A stretch of DNA of 64,000 bases from Agrobacterium tumefaciens. Its GTDB lineage: Bacteria; Pseudomonadota; Alphaproteobacteria; Rhizobiales; Rhizobiaceae. Positions 10,401-18,955 of this stretch are shown here, piece by piece. How positions within the stretch are numbered: the stretch's first letter is position 1; the number at the start of each line of letters is the position of its first letter. The stretch lies in NCBI RefSeq assembly GCF_013337285.1, contig NZ_SUPW01000006.1, forward strand, positions 248,001-312,000, in the 5' to 3' direction. The translations under genes and the position numbers were made by a program. The notes below the pieces were generated by a model. It did not search any database and was not told where the DNA came from. It saw only the letters and a list, made by a program, of their open reading frames with translations.

Positions 10401-13400
10401 CCAGGGCCGTTACGACCGCAAAAGCGGGTATCGACCAAAGAGCCTATGACATCGATGGCGACGGCAAGGCTTCCGTCACGCTCGATGCGTCGGGTTCCTT
10501 TGGACCTGAGCAACTCACCGGATTCGTCTGGACGGACCTCAAGGGCAATGTCGTCGCAACCGGCAAGAAGGCCGATGTCGCCCTCGATGCCGGCGTCAAC
10601 AAGCTGCTTCTGAAAGTGACCTCCGCCAATGGTTCCGTTTCGACGGATCGCATCGATGTCACGATCGTCGACCGGACGAAAATCCTGGTCGCCGAGGATT
10701 TCTCCTCGGCCGAGGCAATGGCGCGTTTCAAGGTTTTCGACGAGGGCGAACTCGGCGGTATCGGACCGGACGGCAAAGCGTCCGAATGGCTGGTCTCCGA
10801 TGGCAAACTGCTTCAGACGACCGGACTTGCCAGCCGCGAACTGACGTGGACTGGAGCAACGGCGACAGACTACTGGCAGCGCGGCTGGAGCCCGCTTGGC
10901 GATGGCGTTAACGTCCTTCGTCTCGGCACCTACGCCCTGTTCAATGACCCGGCGGCGCTTGCCTGGACCGATTACGCCATTGAGGCGACAATCCAGACGC
11001 CAGACAAGGACGGTCTCGGCTTCCTGTTCCGCTACAAGGACAGCAAGAATTACTACAAGCTGGAACTGGATGCTGACGGCATTCTCGACCGCAGTCCAAG
11101 AAACGGCGCCGGCAGCATCTTCAACCTCGTGCGCATGAAGAACGGCATCGAGGAAATTCTGGCCCAGGTTCCGGGTAAATACGAACCCGGCCAAGCGATG
11201 AAACTGCGCGTCGAGGTCGTCGCCGACAAGATCACCGCCTTCCTCAATGACGAGGCCCTGTTCGCCTATCCGATCGGCGACCGCGAACTCGATGCTGGTA
11301 CCTTCGGCCTTTATTCCTGGGGCAATGCCGGCCTGACCTTCGACAATCTGACTGTCGTCGACCTGAAATTCGGGCTTGATGCAGGCAATATCGTCAACGG
11401 TACCGATGGGCACGACTTACTTGAAGCCAAAACTGCCGACACGACGATCCTCGGCCGTGACGGCAATGATACGCTCCTCGGCTCAACAGGCGATGATCGT
11501 CTGGACGGTGGCAATGGTGACGATGCGCTGATTGGCGGCGCGGGCCGCGATGCGCTTTCCGGCGGTGCCGGCAATGACAAGCTCTGGGGCGATGCCGGCG
11601 ACGACATGATTTCGGGTGGTCTTGGCGACGATTTCATCGAGGGTGGCCGTGGCAATGACCTGCTGATCGGTGGCGATGGATCGGACCTCTATCGTTACGG
11701 GCGCGGCGATGGTTCCGACACCATCTTCGAGGCTGCGCCGGCATCTCGGGCGACCGACATTCTTTACCTGCACGATATTGCCAGAAATGAAGCCGTTCTG
11801 CGCAAATATGGCCAGTCCGTCGAAATCGAACTGGCGGGCGGCGAAAAACTGTCGCTGCACAACCAGCTGGCGGATGGCGGTATAGAAATGCTGCGTTTCG
11901 CTGATGGTACAAACCTCAGCCGCGAGGCCATCGCCAAGGGCCTCGTGAACCGTGGTCCGGTCGCCGTGTCCGACACACTTGCCGCGATTGATGAGGATGC
12001 CGTGTCCTTCCTCATTCCGTTCAGCGCCCTGCTCGCGAATGACAAGGACGCCGATCTGGACGTATTGACAGTGGCTAGCGTTTTCAGTGTCGTTGGCGGA
12101 ACTGCGGTTCTGGAAGAAACCGGCATCCGCTTTTCGGCAGCCGCCAATTTCAACGGCAAGGCATCTTTCAGCTACAAGATCGCTGACGGTCGCGACGGTT
12201 CCAGCGAAGCGACTGCGGCCTTCACCATCACGCCGGTCAATGACGCGCCTGTCGCCGCCTCGATCGCCGTGACTACCAACGAGGATATCGCCCTTAAAGG
12301 CAATATCGTCGCCTCCGACGTCGATGGCGACACACTTTCCTATGCCATCAAGACGGGCGCAAGTGCCTCGAAGGGCACTGTCGCGATGGATGCCGCAACC
12401 GGTGAATGGGCCTATACGCCGAACACAAATGTCAACGGAACCGACAGTTTCACGGTTGTCGTTTCGGATGGCAAGGGAGGTAGCGTCGAGAGCGTGGTGA
12501 CCGTGACGGTCGCTCCGGTCAACGATGTGCCTGTTGCTGTTGCGGACAGGATTGCGCTGGCGGAAAAGGACAAGGCCGCTTTCGATCTCGTCGCCAACGA
12601 CACCGACGTCGAAGGCGACCGTCTTGCACTCGTCAGCATCGCCGTGACGGCGGTTGCGGGCCTCGCCATAACCAATCAGCAGGCGGCTGCCGCCTTCTCG
12701 GTGGTGGACGGCAAGCTGGTTGTCGATCCTTCCTCCGCCTTTGCGGCGCTGGAGGATGGGCAGCTGGCGACCGTGACGCTCAGCTACACGGTTCGTGATG
12801 CAAATGGCGGCGAAGCCAAGGGCACCACGACGGTCACCGTGGACGGCTATACCGAATACAACATCGTTGAAGGCGGTAATGGCGACGACATGCTGATCGG
12901 GACCAGCCGCAAGGACATGCTCGAAGGCGGCGATGGTGACGACACGATGGTTGCCGGTGAAGGCAACGACATGGTGGATGCCGGAGCCGGTAACGACCGT
13001 GTTCTCGCCGGCGAGGGCAATGATGTGATCGACGGCGGCGCGGACAATGACGTGCTGATGGGCGGATCCGGTAACGACGTCATAAGCGGTGGAGCTGGAA
13101 ACGACACGCTGAATGGCGGCGCAGGTGATGATACGCTGAGCGGTGGCACCGGCAATGATACCCTGACGGGTGGCAGCGGTGCCGACACCTTTATTTTCGC
13201 CGCCGGTAATGGTCGCGATGTCGTCACCGACTTCGAGGCCGGTGCCGAGGGCAAGGATGTCGTTCAGCTCTCGAAGGATGTCTTCGCGGACTACCAGACG
13301 CTCATCGCGTCCGGTTCCTTCACCAATGGGGAAAACGGCGCTGAGATTGCCTTCAACGATGGCTCTTCCATCACCTTCGCCAATGTGAAGACAGAACAAT

Positions 13401-13429
13401 TCGCCATCGACGACTTCCGCTTCGCCTGA
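7475..13429 (+). CDS. Giant secreted RTX protein with calcineurin-like phosphoesterase domain
   Basis: About 1984 residues, no N-terminal signal. Reading order: a LamG-like sandwich (about 60-185); a metallophosphoesterase domain (about 350-600) with metal-binding motifs FPDTQD, HVGDVT, PGNHDQ, ATHS and SGHIFGDG; two similar beta-sandwich domains, each with YKD-x2-NYY (about 790-975 and 1075-1290); RTX repeats GGxGxDxxx (about 1322-1405); three cadherin-like/tandem-95 repeats with DEDA, VNDAPVA and VNDVPVA joints (about 1490-1790); a second RTX block (about 1800-1905); and a C-terminus of the kind recognised by type I exporters. The start at 7475 has AAAGG 8 bases upstream. Genes for a type I ATPase and fusion protein follow directly. 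It probably hydrolyses phosphoesters outside the cell or acts at the surface; the substrate is unknown. Confidence 0.88.
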   Translation: MTTPQNSIANPIESSSDWLLAIPRLSREQGILISPNGIGLATSYSLVYDAYFPTGGFAANGAKWIPFLQTDPTNASDNDIFGKTVGMERYGLGTSGDFRGTARLDAWNRIGLTIEKDASGGVSMKKYINGDFISEQKIAASGAGRFAIDLAKGFLIFSDDNGQTSAGYLSNLLFLKGALTQDEMAVLGGVKAGGILPDTMREAVLASAPLEFRFTEGSTAPAIGEGAIGGKNVELSTTTAKDAGIPAVGELPAPVDPAAAAKTAAIKDMMVTPDAQNVTLDLSKHFSGENLTFTVQNSKNEILTAAVTDGNKLVLDFSALGHSDIRVTATDAAGTSVTDDFRVRVAGPNAYTIAVFPDTQDYTSNDGIKHVFGEMTQWLIDNRQNHKIVFMSHVGDVTQNNQSGEWDIAEAALRKLDGKLPYAILPGNHDQANGGSAADHSSNELDRRFSAEKQAATNPGVFGGAYDQEQAAGRNTYSTFTAPDGTKWLSISLEFGPRDDVIRWAGDVIEKYPDHRVMLATHSLTSYATRQDNLALPLYDEGAGYDYGMRTDQRGANDGEYVARILLSRYPNIVMTFSGHIFGDGAETDITYNQYGEPVFQFLVNYQNGVSREITGNGDQDKGDNGGNGAMRLITIDPDNNRVTTETYFTAFDDYLDGYRTKPELDRDGLTGYYRGHQEVFENVYVGKGTARAMAEAGDDIVANATAGASSASVALSGAKSLLAGEVQSFVWTDKNGDIVAEGKEAVADLALGKHKLTLTATDVNGVKTRDTVDVLVRGDRTLLVENFNDGKADGWATDFGGADGNTGAFLLKGTVFSRPTGSANLAAPEAALFDQSDAVGNKLVYTAAQSAGWSDYVLEATLTQLDNDAMGVYFFYKDANNYYRFAMDGETNRRQLVKVADGKAVLLAEVKEGTPYNTEIPLTVAVVGGAINIFLGDKNVFGGPLMDATAPLSGGTIGVYSSGQRASVFDDIVVTRAVTTAKAGIDQRAYDIDGDGKASVTLDASGSFGPEQLTGFVWTDLKGNVVATGKKADVALDAGVNKLLLKVTSANGSVSTDRIDVTIVDRTKILVAEDFSSAEAMARFKVFDEGELGGIGPDGKASEWLVSDGKLLQTTGLASRELTWTGATATDYWQRGWSPLGDGVNVLRLGTYALFNDPAALAWTDYAIEATIQTPDKDGLGFLFRYKDSKNYYKLELDADGILDRSPRNGAGSIFNLVRMKNGIEEILAQVPGKYEPGQAMKLRVEVVADKITAFLNDEALFAYPIGDRELDAGTFGLYSWGNAGLTFDNLTVVDLKFGLDAGNIVNGTDGHDLLEAKTADTTILGRDGNDTLLGSTGDDRLDGGNGDDALIGGAGRDALSGGAGNDKLWGDAGDDMISGGLGDDFIEGGRGNDLLIGGDGSDLYRYGRGDGSDTIFEAAPASRATDILYLHDIARNEAVLRKYGQSVEIELAGGEKLSLHNQLADGGIEMLRFADGTNLSREAIAKGLVNRGPVAVSDTLAAIDEDAVSFLIPFSALLANDKDADLDVLTVASVFSVVGGTAVLEETGIRFSAAANFNGKASFSYKIADGRDGSSEATAAFTITPVNDAPVAASIAVTTNEDIALKGNIVASDVDGDTLSYAIKTGASASKGTVAMDAATGEWAYTPNTNVNGTDSFTVVVSDGKGGSVESVVTVTVAPVNDVPVAVADRIALAEKDKAAFDLVANDTDVEGDRLALVSIAVTAVAGLAITNQQAAAAFSVVDGKLVVDPSSAFAALEDGQLATVTLSYTVRDANGGEAKGTTTVTVDGYTEYNIVEGGNGDDMLIGTSRKDMLEGGDGDDTMVAGEGNDMVDAGAGNDRVLAGEGNDVIDGGADNDVLMGGSGNDVISGGAGNDTLNGGAGDDTLSGGTGNDTLTGGSGADTFIFAAGNGRDVVTDFEAGAEGKDVVQLSKDVFADYQTLIASGSFTNGENGAEIAFNDGSSITFANVKTEQFAIDDFRFA

Positions 13430-13435
13430 ACCATG

Positions 13436-13466
13436 AAAGGCGCATCCGATCGGATGCGCCTTTTTT
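13436..13466 (+). terminator. Intrinsic terminator after the RTX gene
   Basis: A perfect 28-base palindrome (13436-13463, arms AAAGGCGCATCCGA and its complement) leads into a run of six T at 13461-13466, seven bases after the RTX stop. The abundant exoprotein message is therefore largely separated from the secretion genes, with possible read-through. Confidence 0.85.
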
Positions 13467-13539
13467 CGCTCGCAGGCATCTGTCACCGGTACGTTATCGC
13501 CGGCTGATATCGCCATCGCGATCTCAACGGATAGTAAAA

Positions 13540-15291
13540 ATGCGTTTTCACTCTGCCAATAATAATGTTCGCCAGATCAAGGGTGTGTTCGCCGGCTGTG
13601 CCGGCGCTTTCATCGGCATTGGGCTGATGAGCGGTCTGGTCAATATTCTTTATCTCACCGGCTCGCTGTTCATGATGGAGGTCTATGACCGCGTCCTGCC
13701 AAGCCGCAGCCTGCCGACGCTGGTCGCCCTGTTCGGCATCGTCGTGGTTCTTTACGCGTTTCAAGGCTTGTTCGATGCCCTGCGTGGCCGTTTGCTGGTG
13801 CGGCTTTCCGATCGCCTCGATCAGGCGCTGTCATCGAAGATCTACGATGCGGTTCTCGGCCTTCAGCTGCGCTTGCCCGTCAGCGGCCGTCAGGCGCAGC
13901 CGCTTCGCGATCTTGATACGATCCGCTCGTTCCTGTCTGGCAGCGGGCCGCTTGCGTTGTTCGACCTGCCCTGGTTGCCATTTTACATTGCCATCTGTTT
14001 CGCCTTCCATTTCTGGCTCGGTGTTACCGCGCTTGCCGGCGCCGCCATCCTGACGATTTTCACGCTGATGACGGAGCTGGTGTCACGACGTCCGGTGGAG
14101 GAGGCGGCGCGCCACTCCGCCAAACGTAACCGACTGGCCGAAACCAGCCGCCGCAATGCTGATATTATTTCCGTCATGGGAATGGCTTCGCCACTACGCG
14201 AACGCTGGCAGGCGGATAACCGCGCCTATGTCCGCGAGCAGAGATCGGCAAGCGACGTTGCATCCGGTTTCGGCGTGGCGAGCAAGGTGCTGCGTATGCT
14301 GCTGCAATCCGGCATCCTGGCGGTCGGCGCCTGGCTCGTCATTAATGAGCAAGCGACGCCGGGCATCATCATTGCCGGTTCCATCCTGTCGGCAAGGGCG
14401 CTGGCGCCGGTCGATCTCGCCATCGCCAACTGGAAAGGTTTCATTGCCGCTCGGCAAAGCCGCCGACGTCTCGAAAAAACGTTGGCGCTGCTGCCGGAAG
14501 GGAACGCGCGCATGGATCTGCCCGCGCCGCACGCCCTTCTGTCGGTCGAGCGGGTCGGTGCAGTTCCGCCGGAAGCGGCCGAGCCGGTATTGCAGGACAT
14601 TGTCTTTACGCTCGCCGCCGGAAGCGGCCTCGGTGTGATCGGTGCGAGCGGCTCCGGCAAGAGTTCGCTGGCGCGGCTTCTCGTCGGCCTCTGGCGGCCG
14701 TTCAAAGGCGCCATTCGGCTGGATGGTGCGACGCTGGACCAGTGGCCGGCCGAGGCGTTGGCCCGCCATATCGGCTACATGCCGCAATCTGTCGAACTGC
14801 TGGACGGCACAATCGCCGAAAATATCGCCTCCTTCGATCCGGAAGCGAGTTCGGAAAAGATCATCACGGCGGCGCGTGCGGCGCGAATTCACGATCTCGT
14901 TGTCAGCCTGCCGGACGGTTACTCCACCGAGGTCGGAGAAACCGGACGGCAATTGTCGGCGGGGCAGAAACAACGGATCGCCCTTGCGCGAGCGCTTTAT
15001 GGTGAACCGTTTCTGGTCGTGCTCGACGAGCCGAATTCCAATCTCGATTCAGAGGGTGAGGATGCGCTGACCGCGGCCATTCTCGGGGTTCGCGAACGTG
15101 GCGGCGTGGCCGTCATCATTGCCCATCGTCCAAGCGCGCTTTTTGCCGTGGACAAGGTGTTGATGCTTGCCGACGGCCGCCAGCAGGCTTTCGGTCCGAA
15201 GGAGGAAGTGCTTGCCAAGGTGCTGCGCCCGCTTGGCGGCACGGCAGGCGCGCTCAAGGTCGTGCAGGCGGCGGAAACAGGAAAGGCTTGA
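13540..15291 (+). CDS. Type I secretion ATPase/permease (PrtD/HlyB family)
   Basis: A 583-residue half-transporter. The N-terminal membrane domain (about residues 20-300) has the family motif MMEVYDRVLPSRSLPTL. The ATPase domain has Walker A GASGSGKSS, signature LSAGQKQRIALARAL, Walker B FLVVLDEP with D-loop NSNLD, and switch histidine IIAHRP. It lacks the N-terminal peptidase-like domain of HlyB, so it resembles the PrtD exporters of RTX proteases. It should power export of the neighbouring RTX phosphoesterase together with the next gene and a TolC-type outer membrane protein not found in this window. Confidence 0.93.
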   Translation: MRFHSANNNVRQIKGVFAGCAGAFIGIGLMSGLVNILYLTGSLFMMEVYDRVLPSRSLPTLVALFGIVVVLYAFQGLFDALRGRLLVRLSDRLDQALSSKIYDAVLGLQLRLPVSGRQAQPLRDLDTIRSFLSGSGPLALFDLPWLPFYIAICFAFHFWLGVTALAGAAILTIFTLMTELVSRRPVEEAARHSAKRNRLAETSRRNADIISVMGMASPLRERWQADNRAYVREQRSASDVASGFGVASKVLRMLLQSGILAVGAWLVINEQATPGIIIAGSILSARALAPVDLAIANWKGFIAARQSRRRLEKTLALLPEGNARMDLPAPHALLSVERVGAVPPEAAEPVLQDIVFTLAAGSGLGVIGASGSGKSSLARLLVGLWRPFKGAIRLDGATLDQWPAEALARHIGYMPQSVELLDGTIAENIASFDPEASSEKIITAARAARIHDLVVSLPDGYSTEVGETGRQLSAGQKQRIALARALYGEPFLVVLDEPNSNLDSEGEDALTAAILGVRERGGVAVIIAHRPSALFAVDKVLMLADGRQQAFGPKEEVLAKVLRPLGGTAGALKVVQAAETGKA

Positions 15292-15293
15292 AA

Positions 15294-16598
15294 ATGGATG
15301 AATGGCAGACACTCAGGCGCTCGATCCACAATCACCTTGTTGTCGGAGGCCTTGGATTTCTGACCCTGACGGGCCTGTTCGGCGGTTGGGCGGTTGGCAC
15401 GGAGATTGTCGGCGCGGTAATTGCGCAGGGATCGCTGGTGGTTGAAACCAGCCTCAAGAAAGTCCAGCATCCGGCGGGCGGCGTCGTCAGCGAACTGATG
15501 GTGCGCGACGGTGACCGGGTAAAGGCTGGCGATGTGGTGATGCGCATTGATGCGACAATGACGAAGGCCAATCTGGCCATCGTCGTCAAAAGCCTCGATC
15601 AATTTACCGCTCGCAAGGCGCGGCTTGAAACTGAGCGCGACCGAGCCGGTAGCGTGGTGTTTCCGCAGGCTTTGCTTGTCCGGGCCGATGATGCCGAGAT
15701 TGCCGCGGCGATGAACGCGGAGCAGCGTCTTTATGAAACCCGCAAGGCCGTCCGTGAAAGCAAAAAAAGCCAGCTCGAACAGCGTGTGCGGCAGCTTCGT
15801 GATGAGATAACCGGCATGGAGGCTGAGCGGGCAGCAAATTTCCGCGAGCAAGGGATGGTCGATGAGGAATTGAACCGCTTTCGCTCCCTGCACGAAAGGG
15901 GCCTGATGGAAAGAAGCCGGCTCAGCACGCTGGAGCGTCAGGCAACGGATATCGAAGGCGATATCGGCCGGCTGATGGCGGGCATTGCCGGCGTCGAGGC
16001 GAAGATCAGTGAAACGGCACTGCAAATCCTTCAGGTTGATGAGCAATGGTCGGAAGAGGTCGGCTCGGACCTGCGTGAAATGGAAGCCCGCATCGGCGAA
16101 TATGTCGAGCGGCGCGTGGCGGCTGAAGACCAGTTGAAACGTGTCGATATCATCGCGCCGCAGGATGGCGTCGTGCATCAGCTTTCGGTGCACACCGTCG
16201 GCGGTGTTGTGGCGCCCGGTGAGCCGATCATGATGATCGTACCGGAGGTCGACAAGCTGGTGGTTGAGGCCAAGGTTGCGCCGCAGGATATCGACCAGAT
16301 CTATTATGGTCAGCTGACGAACCTGCGTTTCTCCGCCTTCAACCAGAAGACCACGCCGGAAATCACCGGAACGGTGGAGCGCATTTCCGCGGATGTGACG
16401 GTGGACCAGAGAACAGGTGCCAGCCACTACGTGGTGCGTGTCGCAACCTCTCCGGAGCAGATAAAGCGGCTTGGGGAATTCAGCCTGATGCCCGGCATGC
16501 CGGTGGAAGCCTTTATCACTACCGGTGAGAGAAGCGTTTTGTCGTATTTTCTCAAGCCTCTGCTCGATCAGGCTAACCGGACGTTCCGCGAGGTCTGA
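15294..16598 (+). CDS. Type I secretion membrane fusion protein (HlyD/PrtE family)
   Basis: A 434-residue periplasmic adaptor: one N-terminal membrane anchor (about residues 17-45), a lipoyl-like half motif (VQHPAGGVVSELMVRDGDRV), a long helical hairpin (about 85-270) and the second lipoyl half plus beta-barrel (IIAPQDGVVHQLSVHTVGGV). It links the inner membrane ATPase to a TolC-like channel. The ATG at 15294 is chosen over the TTG at 15288 because GAAAGG lies 8 bases before it; the ATPase stop codon is 2 bases upstream. Confidence 0.92.
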   Translation: MDEWQTLRRSIHNHLVVGGLGFLTLTGLFGGWAVGTEIVGAVIAQGSLVVETSLKKVQHPAGGVVSELMVRDGDRVKAGDVVMRIDATMTKANLAIVVKSLDQFTARKARLETERDRAGSVVFPQALLVRADDAEIAAAMNAEQRLYETRKAVRESKKSQLEQRVRQLRDEITGMEAERAANFREQGMVDEELNRFRSLHERGLMERSRLSTLERQATDIEGDIGRLMAGIAGVEAKISETALQILQVDEQWSEEVGSDLREMEARIGEYVERRVAAEDQLKRVDIIAPQDGVVHQLSVHTVGGVVAPGEPIMMIVPEVDKLVVEAKVAPQDIDQIYYGQLTNLRFSAFNQKTTPEITGTVERISADVTVDQRTGASHYVVRVATSPEQIKRLGEFSLMPGMPVEAFITTGERSVLSYFLKPLLDQANRTFREV

Positions 16599-16823
16599 CG
16601 GTTTGTGCGTCGGGTTATCGGCCGGCAGAAGCGCCGTGACGGGAAGGACAGGCGGCCAGCAGAGGTCTTGCCCATCCTTCCCGTAAACGGTTGGGATGAG
16701 GGTGAGCAGAAGCTCAGTGCCGACCTAACCGGCATTTCTTTCTGAAAACGATGCGGCTTGTGACGAAAAGCCGGCCACACAGGATTCCGAAAAAACGAAG
16801 CGTCGATATTACCCTCAAGAAAA

Positions 16824-16857
16824 ACGCCGTGCATCCTTCAGGCGCACGGCGTTTTTT
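16824..16857 (+). terminator. Terminator of the type I secretion operon
   Basis: Arms ACGCCGTGC (16824-16832) and GCACGGCGT (16844-16852) form a 9-pair stem with an 11-base loop, followed by a T run (TTTTTT from 16852). It reads in the direction of the secretion genes. Confidence 0.8.
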
Positions 16858-16862
16858 ATCAT

Positions 16863-16900
16863 AGAACCGGCTTTCCATTGTACGGGCAGCCGGTTCTTTT
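16863..16900. terminator. Second hairpin between convergent genes
   Basis: Arms AGAACCGGCT (16863-16872) and AGCCGGTTCT (16888-16897) form a perfect 10-pair stem, followed by TTT on the plus strand. It lies 11 bases beyond the phoX stop, so it may serve phoX on the minus strand as well, although the T tract on that side is poor. Confidence 0.6.
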
Positions 16901-16911
16901 GTGCTTATGCG

Positions 16912-18825
16912 TCAGCCGATCTGCGCGTTGTCGTCACGCTTGATGGCGATGACGGCAGAGCGCGGCAGCTTGCCTTCGCCGTCCGGGAAGGGGGCGTCGG
17001 GGTGCTGGATGCCGACGAAGTGGGTGCGCTTGTCGCCGGACCATGTCTGGCCGGTGACTTCGGAACCCTTTGGCGCGGTCAGGAAGCGCTCGATGCGGCC
17101 GGTGGCCGGGTCGCCCGCCAGCATCTGGTTGTTGCCCTGGCCGGCGAAGTTGCCTTCGTTGCTGTCTTCACCGTCTGTCTGGATCCAGAGCAGGCCGGTA
17201 CTGTCGAACATCATGCCGTCGGGCGAGTTGAACATGTTGCCTTCGTTGATGTTCGAGGAGCCGGCAAAGGCGTCCTTGTGAACGGAAGGGTTGCCGGCCA
17301 TGCAGAACAGGTCCCACTTGAACTTTGCATCCGCGTGGTCGTCATTTTCCGGATACCAGCGCACGATCTGGCCATATTCGTTCTTCTCGCGCGGGTTGGC
17401 GGCATTGATTGCCATGGCGTCGCCGCCGGCATTCGCACGCAGCTTGCCGTCCTTCATTTCGCCGCGACGGCTGTTGTTGGTCAGCGCGCAATAGGCTTCG
17501 ATGGCGACCGGGTTGATGGCGACCCATTCCGGGCGGTCCATGGTGGTCGCACCCACCTTGGAGGCGGCCTGACGGGTGAAGACGCAGATTTCGTCGATCT
17601 TCATGCCGGTGGTTTCAGGCGTGAGAGCCATCCACTCGCCAGCGCCGTCGTCGGAGAACTTGGCGACGTAGAGCGTGCCTTCGTCGAGCAGTTTGGAGGT
17701 ATCGCCGCCCGGAACATAGATGCCGTTGGAGACGAATTTGTAGAGGAATTCGCCACGCTCGTCGTCACCCATGTAAACGACGACGCGGCCGTCACGGGCA
17801 ATCACCACGGCGGCGTTTTCGTGCTTGATGCGGCCGAGCGCGGTGCGCTTGATCGGGGTGGAGGAGGCGTCCGAAGGATCGATCTCGACCACGTAACCGG
17901 CGCGGCGTGGTTCGTTCGGGTTCTTGGCAACGTCGAAACGTGCGTCGAATTTCTCATAGGCGTAGCGCGTCTCGGCGACGATGCCGTAACGCTTGTAGTC
18001 ATCGGGCAACTTGAAGGCGGTATCGGCAGTGCCGAAATAGCCGTTGAAGTTCTCCTCGCAGGTGAGATAAGTGCCCCAGGGAGTGCGGCCGGCGCCGCAA
18101 TTGTTGAAGGTCCCGAGACAGTCGACACCATCAGGATCGGCTGCGGTCTTGACGAGATCGGAGCCCGCGGCCGGGCCTGAAAGCTTCATCGGCGTGTTGT
18201 GGTGGATACGGCGGTTGAACGGGCTGTCGAGAACGATTTCCCAGCCCTCGTTGCCTTCCGCGACTTCCATGACGGTAACGCCCTGCAGGTTCTGCAGTAT
18301 CTTCACGTCGTCGGCCGTCTTCGGGTTGCCCTTGTCCGTGTGCGGGAGGTTGATTTCCGGGTTTACGTATTCATGGTTGACGGCGATCAGCTGATGGGCG
18401 CCGACCATGAAGAGTTCCATGCCGTCGGTGTTTTCACCGAAGACCTTGTCGGAGTTTTCAACGCTGACAGCCTTGGCCGGGTCGAGATCGGGAACGTTGG
18501 AGAACAGCGGCTGGCCCCACTTGGCAGCCGGCTTCCAGCTATAGCCTTCCGGCACGTGAATGGTGTGGTCGGTGGCGGCGGCTACCGGCTTGAAGGGGAA
18601 GCGGCCGGCGGCGGCTTCCTGCGCTTCGGCCGAAGTGCTGGTCATCAGGTTGCCGAGCGTGCCCATGGCAGCTGCGGCCGAGCCGAAGGCCAGCACGCCA
18701 CCGAGGAAACCGCGGCGGGAAATTGCGGTCTCGACCACGCGGTCGAAATCGGTTTCGGCCGGCGGCGGGTTTTGCAGTTCATCCCATTCGTCCCAGGACA
18801 GCTTGCTCGTATCGATGTCGGTCAT
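16912..18825 (-). CDS. phoX: PhoX family alkaline phosphatase, Tat-exported
   Basis: A 637-residue DUF839/PhoX protein. A cytosolic lead of about 35 residues precedes the twin-arginine signal SRRGFLGGVLAFGSAAAAMG, with likely cleavage after a SAEAQ-type site. The body contains family blocks such as HVPEGYSWKPAAKWG, MELFMVGAHQLIAVNHEYVNPE, NNCGAGRTPWGTYLTCEENFNGYF and GYVVEIDPSD. Studied PhoX enzymes are monomeric periplasmic phosphatases with an iron-calcium metal centre that release phosphate from organic esters. The ribosome site GGTGGAG lies about 9 bases upstream. A 15-base palindrome sits 25 bases upstream of the start (see 18850-18864). It lies downstream of the siderophore genes on the same strand but has its own 130-base leader. 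Confidence 0.9.
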   Translation of the reverse strand: MTDIDTSKLSWDEWDELQNPPPAETDFDRVVETAISRRGFLGGVLAFGSAAAAMGTLGNLMTSTSAEAQEAAAGRFPFKPVAAATDHTIHVPEGYSWKPAAKWGQPLFSNVPDLDPAKAVSVENSDKVFGENTDGMELFMVGAHQLIAVNHEYVNPEINLPHTDKGNPKTADDVKILQNLQGVTVMEVAEGNEGWEIVLDSPFNRRIHHNTPMKLSGPAAGSDLVKTAADPDGVDCLGTFNNCGAGRTPWGTYLTCEENFNGYFGTADTAFKLPDDYKRYGIVAETRYAYEKFDARFDVAKNPNEPRRAGYVVEIDPSDASSTPIKRTALGRIKHENAAVVIARDGRVVVYMGDDERGEFLYKFVSNGIYVPGGDTSKLLDEGTLYVAKFSDDGAGEWMALTPETTGMKIDEICVFTRQAASKVGATTMDRPEWVAINPVAIEAYCALTNNSRRGEMKDGKLRANAGGDAMAINAANPREKNEYGQIVRWYPENDDHADAKFKWDLFCMAGNPSVHKDAFAGSSNINEGNMFNSPDGMMFDSTGLLWIQTDGEDSNEGNFAGQGNNQMLAGDPATGRIERFLTAPKGSEVTGQTWSGDKRTHFVGIQHPDAPFPDGEGKLPRSAVIAIKRDDNAQIG

Positions 18826-18849
18826 GTCGTATCTCCACCGTTTGCATGT

Positions 18850-18864
18850 TTGGAATCATTCCAA
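18850..18864. promoter_or_regulatory. 15-base palindrome upstream of phoX, similar to an Irr (ICE) box
   Basis: TTGGAATCATTCCAA is a perfect palindrome around its central base, 25-39 bases before the phoX start codon, where a repressor would block the promoter or early transcription. It matches the rhizobial Irr pattern TTAGAA-N3-TTCTAA (as I recall the motif) except for a symmetrical A to G change in both arms. Binding of any protein is inference. Confidence 0.5.
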
Positions 18865-18955
18865 CAAGCTGCGTACCGCTTGAGTATTTCACACGGATGA
18901 CGGGAGGAGTGGCTTTAAATATGAGATTATGAGAACAGAATTTGCCATTTTTCCC

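Larger units (their letters stand above)
16599..16911. other. Gene-free stretch between secretion operon and phoX, with two hairpins
   Basis: These 313 bases lie between the convergent fusion-protein and phoX genes. No supportable coding region was seen. The right half holds two hairpins, listed separately, that end transcription from both sides. The left half (16599-16820) shows no recognisable element. Confidence 0.6.

Noticed and set aside
11400-13200. Repeats suggestive of a CRISPR or tandem array
   Set aside because: They are coding RTX and cadherin-like protein repeats in frame, with no constant-length spacers.
11483-13516. A 677-codon open frame on the minus strand across the RTX repeats
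   Set aside because: It mirrors the glycine/aspartate repeats and gives a valine/isoleucine/histidine-biased protein with no homology signal.
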